Shown here: in pieces, positions 1 through 11,822 of the stretch
How the letters are laid out: each line of letters starts with the position of its first letter
Position numbering within the stretch: position 1 is the first letter of the stretch
Assembly: GCF_002080415.1 (NCBI RefSeq)
Contig: NZ_CP020474.1
Location: 248,001 to 312,000, forward strand
Direction of reading: 5' to 3'
DNA: 64,000 nucleotides
From: Roseovarius mucosus
GTDB lineage: Bacteria > Pseudomonadota > Alphaproteobacteria > Rhodobacterales > Rhodobacteraceae
Position numbers and translations under genes: made by a program
Notes under the pieces: model-generated
Databases searched by the model: none
What the model was told of the DNA's origin: nothing
The model's input: the letters and a program-made list of their open reading frames with translations, nothing else

Positions 1-394
1 CCCCCGTGCCGCCCCCCCATTGCGACGCGACATAGGCGCATTTCGCATCGCGGAACCCGATCCACGCCAGCTGCATCTCGCGCAAGGCGTCGGCCTGCTT
101 TGGAGCATAGGGCGGGGCTTCGGCATCCTGCGCCTTAAATTTCGTGGACAGCGCCTGATACACCTCATTCAGCCAGCCATCCCAAGCGGCCCGCTCGTAC
201 TCCGTGCAGGCGCCCATGCCCACAGTGGAATAGCCGCCGGGAGTGGCGTTGATACAAGCCTCTGCGGCGATGCCTACGCACTCCTCGCCACCACCCGATT
301 GCAAACAGGCCGCCACCGGCGCGATATCAAAAATAAGGTCCTGCGCCATGGCAGGAACCGGCAGCATCAATGCGGCGAAGATGATCGCTCTCAT
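1..394 (-). CDS. LprI/DUF1311-family periplasmic protein, 3' end outside window
   Basis: The start is the ATG at 394; the reading frame is open to the window edge (131 codons seen), so the C-terminus is missing. Residues 1-17 form a signal peptide (hydrophobic core, AMA|QD cleavage). The mature part has the Cys-rich pattern of DUF1311 proteins ([28 protein letters not shown]) and ends with the FRDAKC...QWGGGTG stretch typical of that family. Known members include lysozyme inhibitors such as LprI, but many have no tested function. The start codon overlaps the stop of the upstream acyl-CoA dehydrogenase by 4 bp, so the two are probably co-transcribed; a functional link is not evident. Confidence 0.85.
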   Translation of the reverse strand, partial: MRAIIFAALMLPVPAMAQDLIFDIAPVAACLQSGGGEECVGIAAEACINATPGGYSTVGMGACTEYERAAWDGWLNEVYQALSTKFKAQDAEAPPYAPKQADALREMQLAWIGFRDAKCAYVASQWGGGTG

Positions 395-1554
395 GCCATC
401 GCTCCCATCAACTCGCGGCCCACCAACATGCGCCGGATCTCCGACGTGCCCGCCCCGATCTCCATCAGCTTGGCATCCCGGAACAGGCGCGCCACCGGCG
501 CATCGGCCAAAAACCCCGCCCCGCCCATCGCCTGAACCGCCTGATGCGCCTGCACCATCGCCTGCTCACTGGCATAAAGACAACAGGCCGCCGCATCCTG
601 TCGGGTCACATCGCCCCGGTCACAGGCCTTGGCCACCTCATAGACATAGGCGCGCGCCGAATTCATCGCCGTGTACATATCCGCGATCTTGCCCTGCATG
701 AGCTGAAAATTCCCGATCGGCTGGCCAAATTGCTTGCGCTCCGCCAGATAGGGCATGATCTCGTCCAGACAGGCCGCCATGATGCCCGTCCCGATCCCCG
801 CCAAGACGACCCGCTCATAATCAAGGCCCGACATGAGCACGCGCACGCCGCGCCCCTCTTCGCCCAGCACATTCTCGAACGGCACTTCCACATCGTCAAA
901 GATCAACTCGGCCGTATTGCTGCCCCGCATCCCCAGCTTGTCGAAATGCGGCGATGTGCTGAACCCGGTCATCGTCTTCTCAATCAGAAAGGCGGTAATC
1001 CCCTTGCTGCCCGCCTCTGGATCAGTCTTGGCATAGACCACCAAAGTATCGGCATCCGGCCCATTGGTGATCCAGTATTTCGTGCCATTCAGAACATAGC
1101 GATCATTGCGCTTTTCGGCGCGCAGCTTCATGCTCACTACGTCGCTGCCCGCACCCGCCTCCGACATGGCCAGCGCGCCCACATGCGCACCACTTACCAG
1201 ACCGGGCAAATATTTCCGCTTCTGCGCTTCTGTGCCGTTCAGCTTGATCTGGTTCACACAGAGGTTGGAATGCGCGCCATAGCTCAGCGAAACAGAGGCA
1301 GAGGCCCGCGCGATTTCCTCGACCGCGATCACATGCGCAAGATAGCTCATCCCGGCCCCGCCGTATTCCTCGGGCACGGTGATCCCAAGAAGGCCCAGAT
1401 CCCCCATCTCTTGCCAGAGCGCATTGGGAAAGGCGTTGCTGCGGTCCACCTCCGCCGCCATCGGCTTGACCCGCTCCTGCGCCCAGCGATGCACCATCTC
1501 ACGCAGGGCGTTCACATCCTCGCCCAGATCAAACTGCATGACCGCATTGAACAT
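391..1554 (-). CDS. ivd: Isovaleryl-CoA dehydrogenase
   Basis: An FAD-dependent acyl-CoA dehydrogenase of 387 residues, full length for the family. It oxidises isovaleryl-CoA to 3-methylcrotonyl-CoA in leucine breakdown and passes electrons to ETF. Visible landmarks are the N-terminal helical domain, the [10 protein letters not shown] flavin motif (about 129-138), YWITNG (160-165), and the IVD-type catalytic Glu at residue 247 in [11 protein letters not shown], which separates IVD from the short- and medium-chain enzymes that carry the base near the C-terminus. The C-terminal AGTSEIRR signature is present. A palindromic operator-like site lies 29 bp upstream. The rest of the leucine pathway (mccBA, liuE) is not next to it in this window. 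Confidence 0.92.
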   Translation of the reverse strand: MFNAVMQFDLGEDVNALREMVHRWAQERVKPMAAEVDRSNAFPNALWQEMGDLGLLGITVPEEYGGAGMSYLAHVIAVEEIARASASVSLSYGAHSNLCVNQIKLNGTEAQKRKYLPGLVSGAHVGALAMSEAGAGSDVVSMKLRAEKRNDRYVLNGTKYWITNGPDADTLVVYAKTDPEAGSKGITAFLIEKTMTGFSTSPHFDKLGMRGSNTAELIFDDVEVPFENVLGEEGRGVRVLMSGLDYERVVLAGIGTGIMAACLDEIMPYLAERKQFGQPIGNFQLMQGKIADMYTAMNSARAYVYEVAKACDRGDVTRQDAAACCLYASEQAMVQAHQAVQAMGGAGFLADAPVARLFRDAKLMEIGAGTSEIRRMLVGRELMGAMA

Positions 1555-1582
1555 CGCGCTTCCTCCCTCGAAACGGATTTAT

Positions 1583-1596
1583 TGAACACTTGTTCA
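1583..1596. promoter_or_regulatory. Palindromic operator candidate upstream of ivd
   Basis: TGAACACTTGTTCA is a TGAACA-N2-TGTTCA inverted repeat 29 bp before the ivd start, inside the ivd/AraC intergenic region. The same half sites occur at 41493-41506 in front of an SDR of acyl-CoA catabolism. Spacing and symmetry fit a TetR-type repressor dimer; the protein that binds is not identified here. Confidence 0.6.
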
Positions 1597-1760
1597 TTTT
1601 ATACACAGATGCTGTCACCCGTCAATCACAAGCCTGCTCAGGCTTTGGGCATAGCACCGCCGAAACAGGCCCATTATTTAGATTTTTCAGACTTTGTCCC
1701 CTGACTTGCCATATTTGACGTGCAATACTTGCCAAAACCCGACTTTTGAGGTCACGCAGA

Positions 1761-2567
1761 ATGCCACATGCCGAGATCAAGACCGTGGCGCAATGGGCGC
1801 GGGGCACCGATTGGCACCTCACGCTTCAGCACACATGCCCCGATCACGCGCTCATCTGGATCACCCGTGGGCAGGGAATCGCCATTGTCGATGGGGTGCG
1901 GCGCGGTATCGGCGTGCATAATGCGCTGGCCATTCCCGCAGGGTCGATGTTTTCCCTCGATCTGGGCAAGACCGGCTTTGGTCTGGTCTGCATCCTGCCT
2001 GCGGGCGGCCCCATCTTGATGCCGGATCACGCGCAACATCTGCGCATCCGCGATGTTACCAGCCAAAATGAACTCACCGCCATTCTCGAGGCGATGCAGC
2101 GCGAGCAATCCGCCCGCCGCGAGTTCATGGACGAGGCGCTTAATGCACAGGCGCGGATGCTGACCGTCTGGCTGCGTCGCGCTATGATTGCCCAAGGACC
2201 GCAAGAGCGGCCCAATTCCAGCACCCGGCTCATGCAGGCCTATGCGGCCCTTGTGGCCCGCGATTTCACCAGCGGGCGTGCCATGGCGGTCTATGCGCGC
2301 GCGCTGGGCGTCACGCCAACCCACCTTACGCGCGTGTGCAAACAGGCCTCAGGCCTGACCGCCGCTGACCTGCTGACAGAACGCAGCCTGCACGCCGCCC
2401 GCGACATGCTCGAAGCGGGCGAGCTACCTATTGGCCAGATTGCTGCCAGCTTGGGCTTTGGCAGCGCCGCCTATTTCTCGCGCTTCATCCTGCAACACAC
2501 GGGCGTTACCCCATCGGCGCTGCGTCAGGCCGCGACCACACGCAAACCGATGGCTGCAGCACACTGA
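1761..2567 (+). CDS. AraC-family transcriptional regulator
   Basis: A 268-residue regulator. The N-terminal half is a cupin-like sensing domain (WITRGQGIAIVDG, ALAIPAGSMFSLDL); the C-terminal roughly 100 residues carry the two helix-turn-helix motifs of AraC proteins (ALGVTPTHLTRVCKQASGLT, then IGQIAASLGFGSAAYFSRFI). The start was set at ATG 1761 because GAGG at 1748-1751 lies at good distance; an upstream TTG at 1746 would add five residues and overlap that site. It is divergent from ivd and in the same direction as the solute-binding protein gene downstream, so it may regulate either. Its effector is unknown. Confidence 0.88.
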   Translation: MPHAEIKTVAQWARGTDWHLTLQHTCPDHALIWITRGQGIAIVDGVRRGIGVHNALAIPAGSMFSLDLGKTGFGLVCILPAGGPILMPDHAQHLRIRDVTSQNELTAILEAMQREQSARREFMDEALNAQARMLTVWLRRAMIAQGPQERPNSSTRLMQAYAALVARDFTSGRAMAVYARALGVTPTHLTRVCKQASGLTAADLLTERSLHAARDMLEAGELPIGQIAASLGFGSAAYFSRFILQHTGVTPSALRQAATTRKPMAAAH

Positions 2568-2570
2568 GCG

Positions 2571-2586
2571 TGCACGATATCGTGCA
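2571..2586. promoter_or_regulatory. Perfect 16-bp palindrome between AraC regulator and solute-binding protein
   Basis: TGCACGATATCGTGCA is a perfect 16-bp palindrome 4 bp after the regulator's stop and 74 bp before the chosen start of the solute-binding protein. With no loop and no T-tract it is a poor terminator; an operator is more likely. AraC proteins usually prefer direct repeats, so another regulator could be involved. Confidence 0.45.
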
Positions 2587-2660
2587 GCGGGTTGCGCTTT
2601 GAGCACGCGCATTATCTAATGAAGCAGAACAGACTGCCTCGCATAGACCGAAAGCCCCTG

Positions 2661-4322
2661 ATGCCGCGCCAAATCCCCCCCGTTCCGCACTCCGCCACCC
2701 TTTGCGATGCGCAGGCCCTGCGCGCAGGCAGGATGCAGCGGCGCGAATTCCTGACGCGCGCCACGGCCTTGGGCCTTAGCGCCGGTGCAGCCTATGCGCT
2801 GGGTGGTCTCAGCCAACCTTTGCACGCAAAGCCCGCCATCGCTCAGGGCGGCACCCTACGTATCCAGCAAAATGTAAAACCCCTGAGCGATCCGCGCAGC
2901 TATGACTGGAGCGAACTGGGCAACCAAACGCGCGGGTTTCTGGAATATCTTGTCGAATACCAAACCGACGGCACCTTTACCGGCATGCTGCTCGACAATT
3001 GGCAGGTGAATGAGGACGCCACCCGCTATTTGCTGCACCTGCGCGCCAATGTGACATGGAACAACGGCGATCCCTTTACAGCGCGGGATGTTGCCCGAAA
3101 CATCGCCCGCTGGTGCGACACCACGGCCGAGCGCAATTCAATGGCTGGCCGCTTTGCAGGGCTGATCGACCCCGATACCGGTCAGGCGCGCAAGGATGCC
3201 ATCACCGTGCTTGATGATCTGACCCTTGTGCTCAGCCTCTCGCAACCTGATATCTCGGTCATCGCCAATATGGCCGATTATCCCGCCGCCCTTGTGCACG
3301 AAAGCTACGAGGGCGGTGATCCGTTCCTCAATGGCATCGGCACCGGCCCGTTCCGCCCCGTCAGCCTTATTCCCGGCGAACGGTGCATTCTCGAACGCCA
3401 TCCCGAGCATCGCTGGTGGGGCACCGAAGTGTTCGGCGGGCCCTATCTTGACCGGGTAGAGTTCGTGGACCTTGGCCTTAACCCTTCGGCTTGGCTTGGC
3501 GCTGCGGAACGCGGAGAGATTGACCTTCTCTATGAAACAGTCGGCGATTTCATTGATGCGATGGACGGGATTGGCTGGGCCAGCACCCGCACCGAAACCG
3601 CCGCCACAACCGTGATCCGCGCCTCACAATCTGCGCGCATGGTTGGCACCAACCCCTATCTCAACCGCGACATTCGCCGCGCCATGGCGCTCGCTGTCGA
3701 TAACGAAATCTGTCTTGAACTGGGCTATGGCGGGCGCGGCACGGTAGCGGCCAATCACCATGTCAGCCCGATTCATCCCGCCTATGCCGATATCGGCCCA
3801 GCCCCTTATGACCCCGCGCAGGCCCGCGCGACCATCGAGGCGGCAGGGCTTTTGGGCTTTGAGCACGAGCTAGTCACCGTCGATGACGAATGGCAGCGCA
3901 ACACCGGCGACGCGGTCGCAGCGCAATTGCGTGACGCTGGCCTTACCGTGCGCCGCCGCATCCTGCCCGGCCCGGAATTTTGGTCCAATTGGCGCGAATT
4001 TCCGTTTTCCGCAACACAGTGGAACCACCGCCCGCTTGATGTGCAGGTGCTCAGCCTTGCCTATCGCTCTAACGCCGCCTGGAACGAAAGCGGCTTTGCG
4101 GATGAGAAATTCGATGCCCTGCTCGATGAGGCCAACCGCCTGAGCGATGCCGACCGCCGCCGCACGGTGATGGAACAGCTACAAACCATCCTGCGCGACG
4201 AGGGCGTGATCATTCAGCCCTATTGGCGCGCGCTTTTCAACCATCACAACGGCCAAGTCGTGAATGCCGAAAAGCATCCCGCCAACGAGATTCACCTCTA
4301 CCGGATCGGTTTTGCCGCCTGA
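2661..4322 (+). CDS. ABC transporter periplasmic substrate-binding protein (SBP_bac_5, peptide/oligo-substrate type)
   Basis: About 553 residues. A twin-arginine-like signal, RREFLTRATALGLSAGAAYALGG, starts about 26 residues into the protein, so export as a folded protein is likely. The mature sequence has the family 5 layout: LEYLVEYQTDGTFTGMLLDNW near the N-terminus, VTWNNGDPFTARDV, and a C-terminal QPYWRALFNHHNG. Starts at TTG 2592, ATG 2619 and ATG 2733 are also possible; 2661 gives the short pre-Tat leader seen in related proteins as I recall them. No permease or ATPase genes follow, so the partner transporter must be elsewhere or this is an orphan receptor. The substrate cannot be told from sequence. 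Confidence 0.85.
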   Translation: MPRQIPPVPHSATLCDAQALRAGRMQRREFLTRATALGLSAGAAYALGGLSQPLHAKPAIAQGGTLRIQQNVKPLSDPRSYDWSELGNQTRGFLEYLVEYQTDGTFTGMLLDNWQVNEDATRYLLHLRANVTWNNGDPFTARDVARNIARWCDTTAERNSMAGRFAGLIDPDTGQARKDAITVLDDLTLVLSLSQPDISVIANMADYPAALVHESYEGGDPFLNGIGTGPFRPVSLIPGERCILERHPEHRWWGTEVFGGPYLDRVEFVDLGLNPSAWLGAAERGEIDLLYETVGDFIDAMDGIGWASTRTETAATTVIRASQSARMVGTNPYLNRDIRRAMALAVDNEICLELGYGGRGTVAANHHVSPIHPAYADIGPAPYDPAQARATIEAAGLLGFEHELVTVDDEWQRNTGDAVAAQLRDAGLTVRRRILPGPEFWSNWREFPFSATQWNHRPLDVQVLSLAYRSNAAWNESGFADEKFDALLDEANRLSDADRRRTVMEQLQTILRDEGVIIQPYWRALFNHHNGQVVNAEKHPANEIHLYRIGFAA

Positions 4323-4334
4323 CTGCGCACAGGA

Positions 4335-4925
4335 TCAGCTGCCCAAGATCACCTTGACGTAATTGCGCGTCTCTTTAAACGGCGGCACCCCGCCGTATTT
4401 CGACACTGCCCCCGGCCCCGCGTTATAGGCCGCAAGCGCCAGACGCCACGACCCAAACGTGCGGTACTGCTCCGCCAGATAGCGTGCGCCACCTTCTAGG
4501 TTTTCACGCGGATCATGCGGATTGACACCCAGAATGCGCGCCGTATCGGGCATCAGCTGCGCAAGCCCAATCGCCCCCTTGTGCGAGCGTGCATCCGCCC
4601 GCCAGCCGGATTCCTGCTGCACCAACCGCAAAAACAAATCCTCAGGCACCTGATACCGTCGCGCCGCCTGCTTGGCCAAATCAAGATATGGCCCGCGATA
4701 GGCCCCCCGGAACGTCGGGGACAGATCATCCCACATCGTCGGCGTCTTGACCCGCTCTGGCTGAAGCCGCACAGAATTGTTGTATTGCTGGCGCGCGCGG
4801 TTATCCAGAACCTTGGTCTGAGATTTGAACAGGCTGACCCGGCTCTTGCTCGACAGAACATCCGCCTCTGACACACCCGGAACAATCAGCCCAAAGGCCA
4901 CAAGCGCGCTTGCGATCCACCGCAT
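4335..4925 (-). CDS. Lytic transglycosylase, SLT domain
   Basis: A periplasmic peptidoglycan-cleaving enzyme of 196 residues. It begins with a signal peptide ([21 protein letters not shown]). The SLT catalytic domain covers the last 110 or so residues: catalytic Glu in LVQQESGW, then [15 protein letters not shown], the [13 protein letters not shown] motif and [17 protein letters not shown], all family 1 lytic transglycosylase hallmarks. The ATG at 4925 was chosen over a GTG at 4949 because the hydrophobic signal starts there. It is convergent with the solute-binding protein and divergent from ssb. The middle section (residues 35-75) is Arg/Gln-rich and unassigned. Confidence 0.9.
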   Translation of the reverse strand: MRWIASALVAFGLIVPGVSEADVLSSKSRVSLFKSQTKVLDNRARQQYNNSVRLQPERVKTPTMWDDLSPTFRGAYRGPYLDLAKQAARRYQVPEDLFLRLVQQESGWRADARSHKGAIGLAQLMPDTARILGVNPHDPRENLEGGARYLAEQYRTFGSWRLALAAYNAGPGAVSKYGGVPPFKETRNYVKVILGS

Positions 4926-5117
4926 TACTGTCCTGCCCTCATCCACCACTTTGGCCGCACTATATGCAATAATTTCGAAAATTCGAGACTTCTTTTGCCC
5001 CTTGGCCCCGGATCAGCAGCTTTCGTCGTATTTACCGACAATTTTAACCTTTCCTTCACGCCGATGCGGTGGTGTAACCGTCAGACGCGAACCACGGCAT
5101 GATTCAAGGAGGGCGCG

Positions 5118-5630
5118 ATGTCCGGCTCTGTTAACAAGGTAATTCTCATCGGCAATCTGGGCCGCGACCCCGAGGTCCGGACCTTTCAGAACGGCGGCAA
5201 GGTGTGCAACCTGCGCATCGCCACCTCCGAAACGTGGAAGGATCGCAACAGCGGCGAACGCCGCGAGCGCACCGAATGGCACACCGTCGCCATCTTCTCC
5301 GAAGGGTTGGTGCGCGTGGCCGAGCAGTATCTGCGCAAAGGCTCCAAGGTTTATTTGGAGGGCAAGCTGCAAACCCGCAAATGGCAGGATCAGTCCGGTC
5401 AGGACAAGTACAGCACCGAAATCGTGCTGCAAGGCTTTGATGCAACCCTCGTCATGCTTGATGGGCGTGGCGAAGGCGGGGCCAGTGGCGGCGGCGGCAG
5501 CTATGGCGGCGGTCAGGATCAGGGCTACGGCGGCGATTATGGCGGCGACTACGGGTCTTCCCCGGCCCCCGCATCAAGCGGCGGTGGGTCGCGCCCCGCG
5601 CGCGATATGGATGACGAAATCCCGTTCTGA
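5118..5630 (+). CDS. ssb: Single-stranded DNA-binding protein
   Basis: A 170-residue SSB for replication, repair and recombination. The OB fold covers residues 1-110 ([48 protein letters not shown]). A Gly-rich disordered linker follows, and the conserved acidic tip DDEIPF that recruits partner proteins closes the protein. GGAGG at 5108-5112 gives a strong ribosome site. No LexA box of the GTTC-N7-GTTC type was seen upstream, unlike recA in this window. A 14-bp hairpin ends the transcript. Confidence 0.96.
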   Translation: MSGSVNKVILIGNLGRDPEVRTFQNGGKVCNLRIATSETWKDRNSGERRERTEWHTVAIFSEGLVRVAEQYLRKGSKVYLEGKLQTRKWQDQSGQDKYSTEIVLQGFDATLVMLDGRGEGGASGGGGSYGGGQDQGYGGDYGGDYGSSPAPASSGGGSRPARDMDDEIPF

Positions 5631-5947
5631 TGCGCTGCCTTTAACGCGCCCTCGCCGGTTCCTGCGCTCTGATCGGGCGCAGGAACCGGCACATCTGTGA
5701 TCCCCGGCACCCGCCCCGGCCCCGCCGATACCGCGCAATCGCCCTGCCTTGCCCGCCTCAAACTGGGCAGCGGTGCCTTGGCACAACGCCTTGGTCCGAG
5801 TATGCTGGCCTTGCCCCGTGTCACCCCCCTGTTCCCAAAGCGACACAACCACGCGGCATGATCCGGCCCGAGGGATGCTTTGCCTCTGGTCTTTCCGCGT
5901 CGCGGCGTATAGGGCGCAGGCGAACAATGTCAGGACAGCTACACCCC
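5631..5947. other. ssb-typA intergenic region
   Basis: These 317 bp hold the ssb hairpin and, presumably, the typA promoter. No convincing open reading frame or RNA gene was seen. An upstream in-frame extension of typA to 5858 exists but lacks family similarity. Confidence 0.5.
5654..5690 (+). terminator. Hairpin downstream of ssb
   Basis: A perfect 14-bp stem (GCCGGTTCCTGCGC and its complement) with a 9-nt loop begins 24 bp after the ssb stop. There is no T-tract, so termination strength is uncertain. Confidence 0.6.
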
Positions 5948-7768
<1,821 letters not shown>

Positions 7769-7775
7769 AACGATT

Positions 7776-7805
7776 GTCCCCGGCCCCGCGCCGGGGACTT
7801 TGTTT
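7776..7805. terminator. Rho-independent terminator after typA
   Basis: GTCCCCGG and CCGGGGAC form an 8-bp GC-rich stem with a 7-nt loop, followed by TTTGTTT. It lies between the convergent typA and histidine phosphatase genes and may also serve the latter. Confidence 0.8.
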
Positions 7806-8350
7806 CAAGGCACGATCATATAACGCCCGACGGGGATCAGCCCCTTGCCCCCCCGCCGCGTCACGATAATCTCGCCCGATCCGACACCAAGGCCGGTCAG
7901 CGCCGTGATATTGACCTGATGGGTCACGATCAGCACCCGCGCCGCCTCGGGCAATGTTTCGATCATCTGCAACGTCGCCTTGGTCTGCCCCTCGGGGTCA
8001 CCCTGCCCCGCGTAAAAGGAATCGAGCGGCGGTTGTTCCACCACCGTCCCCATCTCCATCAACGCCGCTGTGTCGAGCGCGCGGCACCAGCGGCTGGACC
8101 AGACGTGATCAAAAGTAACCCCCGCCGCCCGCAAGGCTGCTCCGGTCTCTTGCGCCTGCGCCCGCCCCCGCGCATCCAGATTGCGCTGCGTTGCGCAGTC
8201 TCTGAGCCGAAACGCTGCCGGATCACCCGTTCCAGGTGCCAAAGCATGCCGCATCAACGCCACCACCCCCGGTGCCTTGAGTGCAGACAGATCCGCAGCC
8301 CCGGCCAAACTGCCCGCCACGATCATCCAAAATGTCAGTAAAAACCGCAT
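7805..8350 (-). CDS. Secreted histidine phosphatase family protein
   Basis: About 181 residues from ATG 8350, which places a signal peptide (MRFLLTFWMIVAGSLAGAA) at the N-terminus; the frame opens earlier at 8386 without support. The phosphatase core has the phospho-accepting His in VALMRHALAPG (the usual RHG is RHA here), an SRWCRALDTA segment with the second Arg, and the late catalytic His in VLIVTHQVN. Substrates of such periplasmic branch members are largely unknown. It is the last gene of a run alaS-DUF1330-DUF1330-phosphatase in the same direction. Confidence 0.85.
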   Translation of the reverse strand: MRFLLTFWMIVAGSLAGAADLSALKAPGVVALMRHALAPGTGDPAAFRLRDCATQRNLDARGRAQAQETGAALRAAGVTFDHVWSSRWCRALDTAALMEMGTVVEQPPLDSFYAGQGDPEGQTKATLQMIETLPEAARVLIVTHQVNITALTGLGVGSGEIIVTRRGGKGLIPVGRYMIVP

Positions 8351-8403
8351 CGCCCACTCCTGCTTTGACGCAAAAGCTAGGGCCACGCGGCAGCTGGTCC
8401 AGC

Positions 8404-8691
8404 CTATTCAGTGATCTCGACGATCACCAACTCCCGCTCAGAGGCCCCGCGCGCATGATCAAGCGCCGCTTGATACTCCGGACTGTGGTAACACGCCTCG
8501 GCATCCTCAACGCTCGGGAACCGCGCCACCACATTGCGCGGCCGCTCTTTGCCCTCCAACTGCACGAACCGCCCGCCGCGCGCGATAAACACGCCGCCAT
8601 GCTTGGCAATCGCAGGCCCGGCAAGGGCGGCATACCGGCCATAGGCCTCGGTGTCAGTCACGGTCACATGGGCAATCCAGAGGGCAGGCAT
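8404..8691 (-). CDS. DUF1330 family protein (copy 1)
   Basis: A 95-residue alpha/beta-barrel (ferredoxin-like dimer) protein. Typical DUF1330 features are the N-terminal IAHVTVTDTEAYGRYA, GGRFVQLEG, VVARFPSVEDAEACYHSPEYQ and the closing ELVIVE. The family has no settled biochemical role. It is a tandem paralogue of the gene at 8716-9000, 24 bp away, and both follow alaS. Confidence 0.88.
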   Translation of the reverse strand: MPALWIAHVTVTDTEAYGRYAALAGPAIAKHGGVFIARGGRFVQLEGKERPRNVVARFPSVEDAEACYHSPEYQAALDHARGASERELVIVEITE

Positions 8692-8715
8692 TGTAGAACT
8701 CTCCTGTAGTTTCAG

Positions 8716-9000
8716 TTAGATACCGTCCACAAGGACGATATCACGCTCACTGCTGTTCAGCGCCAGTGGCAAAATGCGGCGATAGGCGTCAGAGCCATAC
8801 CACTCCAGTGCCCTTGCCCGGTCGGGGAATTCGATGATCACATGCCGGTCGGGGCAATTGCCCTCCAGCACCTGCTGCGCGCCCCCCTTGACCAGAAACC
8901 GCCCGCCGAACTTTTCGGCTGTCGCCACGGTTTGACTGGCATAGGATTGATAATCCAGCGGATTCGTAACCGTGATCCGGGCAATGATATAGGCGCTCAT
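8716..9000 (-). CDS. DUF1330 family protein (copy 2)
   Basis: 94 residues, DUF1330 fold: ARITVTNPLDYQSYA, GGRFLVKGGAQQVLEG, HVIIEFPDRARALEWYGSDAYR and RDIVLVDG. It is clearly related to the neighbour at 8404-8691 but well diverged, so the duplication is old. The start lies 10 bp after the alaS stop, with GGGAGGATG just upstream, which suggests translation from the alaS transcript. Confidence 0.88.
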   Translation of the reverse strand: MSAYIIARITVTNPLDYQSYASQTVATAEKFGGRFLVKGGAQQVLEGNCPDRHVIIEFPDRARALEWYGSDAYRRILPLALNSSERDIVLVDGI

Positions 9001-9009
9001 CCATCCTCC

Positions 9010-11685
9010 CTAGGAGGTCATGACCCCCTCGATAACCCCGGTGGCCGCCGCAATCGCGGCCTCCGCCCCGTCCATGCTCGTACCGCCGCCCTGCGCCATA
9101 TCCGCGCGGCCACCGCCGCCCTTGCCGCCCAGTTCGGCCACCGCCGCGCGCACCATCTCCACCGCCGATATCCTGTCGGTCAGATCCTCGGTCACACCCG
9201 CCGCTACAGCCACCTTGCCGCCGGTATCGGCAATAAGCAAGACCGCACCAGAGCCAAGCCGCACCTTATGCTCGTCGATAAGCGGCGGCAGATCCTTGCC
9301 TTGCACGCCCGTTAGCACCTGCGCGATGAGCTTGACACCGCCCACCTCGCGCGCCTCCGCGCCGCCTCCCTGCCCGGCCCCGCCTGACATCGCCAATTCG
9401 CGGCGCAGCTGCGCCACCTCATTGGCCAATGCGCGGCGCTCCTCCATCAGCACTTTGACGCGCTCCGCCACATCCTCGGGCCGCGCCTTCAGGTCCGAGG
9501 CCACCTGCCCCAAACGCGCCGCCTGCCCGCTCAGATAATCGAACGCCGCCGCACCGGTCAGCGCCTCGATCCGGCGCACGCCAGCACTCGACGCCGACTC
9601 CGCAAGCGCCACGAAAACACCGATATCCCCCGTACGCCGCACATGCGTGCCGCCACACAGCTCGATCGAATAGGTCCGACCATCAGCACCCTTGCCCGAT
9701 CCCTCGGCCTGCCCCATTGACACGACGCGCACCTCATCGCCGTATTTTTCACCAAAAAGCGCCTGTGCGCCAAGCGCACGCGCGTCATCGGGGGCCATGA
9801 TCCGCGTCTCAACCGGCGCGTTCTGGCGGATATAGTCGTTAACCTCGCGCTCGACCCGCTCCAACTCCGCAGCACTCAGCGCCTTGGCATGGCTGAAATC
9901 GAACCGCAGCCGGTCCTCCGCATTCAGCGAGCCACGCTGTGCCACATGCTCGCCAAGCGCACCGCGCAGCGCCTCATGCAAGAGATGCGTCGCCGAATGG
10001 TTGGCCCGGATCGCGCTGCGGCGGGTGTGACTCACTTCCAACTGGGCAGCCTGCCCCGCCTTGATCTCGCCCTCCTCAACCACAGCCATATGCACGAAAA
10101 GCCCCGCCACCTTCTTGGTGTCGGTCACGCGCACGCGGCCACTCTCGGTCTTGAGCGTGCCGCTATCACCCACCTGACCGCCCGACTCCGCATAAAACGG
10201 CGTCTGGTTCAGCACGATCTGAATGCTCGCCCCCTTGGCCGCATTGCCAACGCGCGCGCCCTCGGTCACAAGCGCCACGATCTGTCCCTCGGCCCGCTCC
10301 GTGTCATAGCCCAGAAAATCAGTCGTGCCTTTTTCCTCGGCAATATCGAACCAGACCGCTTGATCCGCCGCCTCGCCCGTGCCCGCCCAAGCCGCCCGCG
10401 CCTTGGCCTTTTGCTCGGCCATGGCTGCGTCAAAGCCGTCGGTATCCACCTCGCGCCCTTTCTCGCGCAGCGCATCCTGCGTCAGATCGAGCGGAAATCC
10501 ATAGGTGTCATAAAGCTTGAACGCCGTCGCCCCCGGCAGCGCCGCGCCCTCTTCCATCCCCGTCAACTCGTCATCGAGCAGGCGCAAACCCCGCTCCAAC
10601 GTCTGCTTGAACCGCGTTTCTTCCAGCTTCAGCGTCTCTTCGATCATCGCCTGCGCGCGGCCCAGTTCGGGGAATGCCTGCCCCATCTGTGCCACCAGCG
10701 CGGGCACAAGGCGATACATCACCGGGTCCTTCGCGCCCAGCATATGCGCATGCCGCATCGCCCGCCGCATGATCCGGCGCAGCACATAGCCGCGCCCCTC
10801 GTTGGACGGCATCACCCCATCGGCCATCAAAAACGAGGTCGAGCGCAGGTGATCCGCGATCACCCGGTGATGCACCCGGCCCGGCCCATCGGGATCCTGG
10901 CTTGTCGCATGCGCGCTCGCCTCAATCAGGCTGCGCATCAAATCCGTGTCGTAATTGTCATGCTTGCCCTGCAACAGCGCGCCAATCCGCTCAAGGCCCA
11001 TGCCCGTGTCGATCGACTGCATGTCAAGCGCCCGCATCGAGCCATCCTCGAACCGCTCATTCTGCATGAAAACAAGGTTCCAGATTTCGATGAACCGATC
11101 CCCATCTTCATCCGCGCTGCCCGGCGGGCCACCCCAGATGCTGTCGCCGTGATCATAGAAAATCTCGGTGCAGGGGCCGCAGGGGCCGGTCGATCCCATC
11201 GACCAGAAATTGTCATCCGTCTTGATCCGGATGATCCGGTCATCGCTGAGGCCTGCGTATTTCTTCCAGATGTTCGCCGCTTCGTCATCGGTATGATAGA
11301 CCGTGACCAAGAGCTTGGATTTGTCGATCCCGAAATCCTTGGTCAAGAGGTCCCAAGCATAGGGGATCGCCTGTTCCTTGAAATAATCGCCAAAGCTGAA
11401 ATTGCCCAGCATCTCGAAAAACGTGTGATGCCGCGCGGTATAGCCCACATTGTCCAGATCATTGTGCTTGCCGCCCGCGCGCACACATTTCTGGCTGGTG
11501 GTGGCGCGCACATAATCGCGATGTTCCACGCCAGTGAAACAGTTCTTGAACTGCACCATGCCGGAATTGGTGAACATCAGCGTCGGATCGTTGCGCGGCA
11601 CGAGCGGCGAGCTTTCGACAACGCGGTGATCGTTACGCTCGAAAAAGCTCAGAAAGGTGGAACGGATTTCATTCAGCGTGGGCAT
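9010..11685 (-). CDS. alaS: Alanine--tRNA ligase
   Basis: An 891-residue class II synthetase that charges tRNA-Ala. The N-terminal catalytic core starts at [18 protein letters not shown] and includes [36 protein letters not shown] and the GMGLERI motif 3 region. The editing domain carries the zinc ligands [11 protein letters not shown] and [11 protein letters not shown]; a C-Ala oligomerisation domain follows. The ATG at 11685 fits the family N-terminus; ATG 11691 is two codons upstream and the frame also opens at 11826 without support. It lies downstream of recA but separated from it by a terminator. Confidence 0.96.
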   Translation of the reverse strand: MPTLNEIRSTFLSFFERNDHRVVESSPLVPRNDPTLMFTNSGMVQFKNCFTGVEHRDYVRATTSQKCVRAGGKHNDLDNVGYTARHHTFFEMLGNFSFGDYFKEQAIPYAWDLLTKDFGIDKSKLLVTVYHTDDEAANIWKKYAGLSDDRIIRIKTDDNFWSMGSTGPCGPCTEIFYDHGDSIWGGPPGSADEDGDRFIEIWNLVFMQNERFEDGSMRALDMQSIDTGMGLERIGALLQGKHDNYDTDLMRSLIEASAHATSQDPDGPGRVHHRVIADHLRSTSFLMADGVMPSNEGRGYVLRRIMRRAMRHAHMLGAKDPVMYRLVPALVAQMGQAFPELGRAQAMIEETLKLEETRFKQTLERGLRLLDDELTGMEEGAALPGATAFKLYDTYGFPLDLTQDALREKGREVDTDGFDAAMAEQKAKARAAWAGTGEAADQAVWFDIAEEKGTTDFLGYDTERAEGQIVALVTEGARVGNAAKGASIQIVLNQTPFYAESGGQVGDSGTLKTESGRVRVTDTKKVAGLFVHMAVVEEGEIKAGQAAQLEVSHTRRSAIRANHSATHLLHEALRGALGEHVAQRGSLNAEDRLRFDFSHAKALSAAELERVEREVNDYIRQNAPVETRIMAPDDARALGAQALFGEKYGDEVRVVSMGQAEGSGKGADGRTYSIELCGGTHVRRTGDIGVFVALAESASSAGVRRIEALTGAAAFDYLSGQAARLGQVASDLKARPEDVAERVKVLMEERRALANEVAQLRRELAMSGGAGQGGGAEAREVGGVKLIAQVLTGVQGKDLPPLIDEHKVRLGSGAVLLIADTGGKVAVAAGVTEDLTDRISAVEMVRAAVAELGGKGGGGRADMAQGGGTSMDGAEAAIAAATGVIEGVMTS

Positions 11686-11760
11686 GGGCATCTCTTTCCG
11701 GGGCGTGTGTGGGCCTGCGTTCCGCTGATTTAACGGGGCCGTCCGGGCATGTCCACCGCA

Positions 11761-11790
11761 AGAAAAAGGCCCGCGCAGCGCACGGGCCTC
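11761..11790 (-). terminator. Rho-independent terminator of recA
   Basis: Read on the minus strand: AGGCCCG, a 9-nt loop, CGGGCCT, then TTTTCT. It lies 34-62 bp after the recA stop and before alaS. Confidence 0.8.
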
Positions 11791-11822
11791 TTGCAGTCGG
11801 TCAAGTTCCGCCTCAGCGGCCC

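Noticed and set aside
9889..11733. 614-codon open frame on the plus strand
   Set aside because: Antisense of alaS, a high-GC shadow with His/Arg-rich composition.
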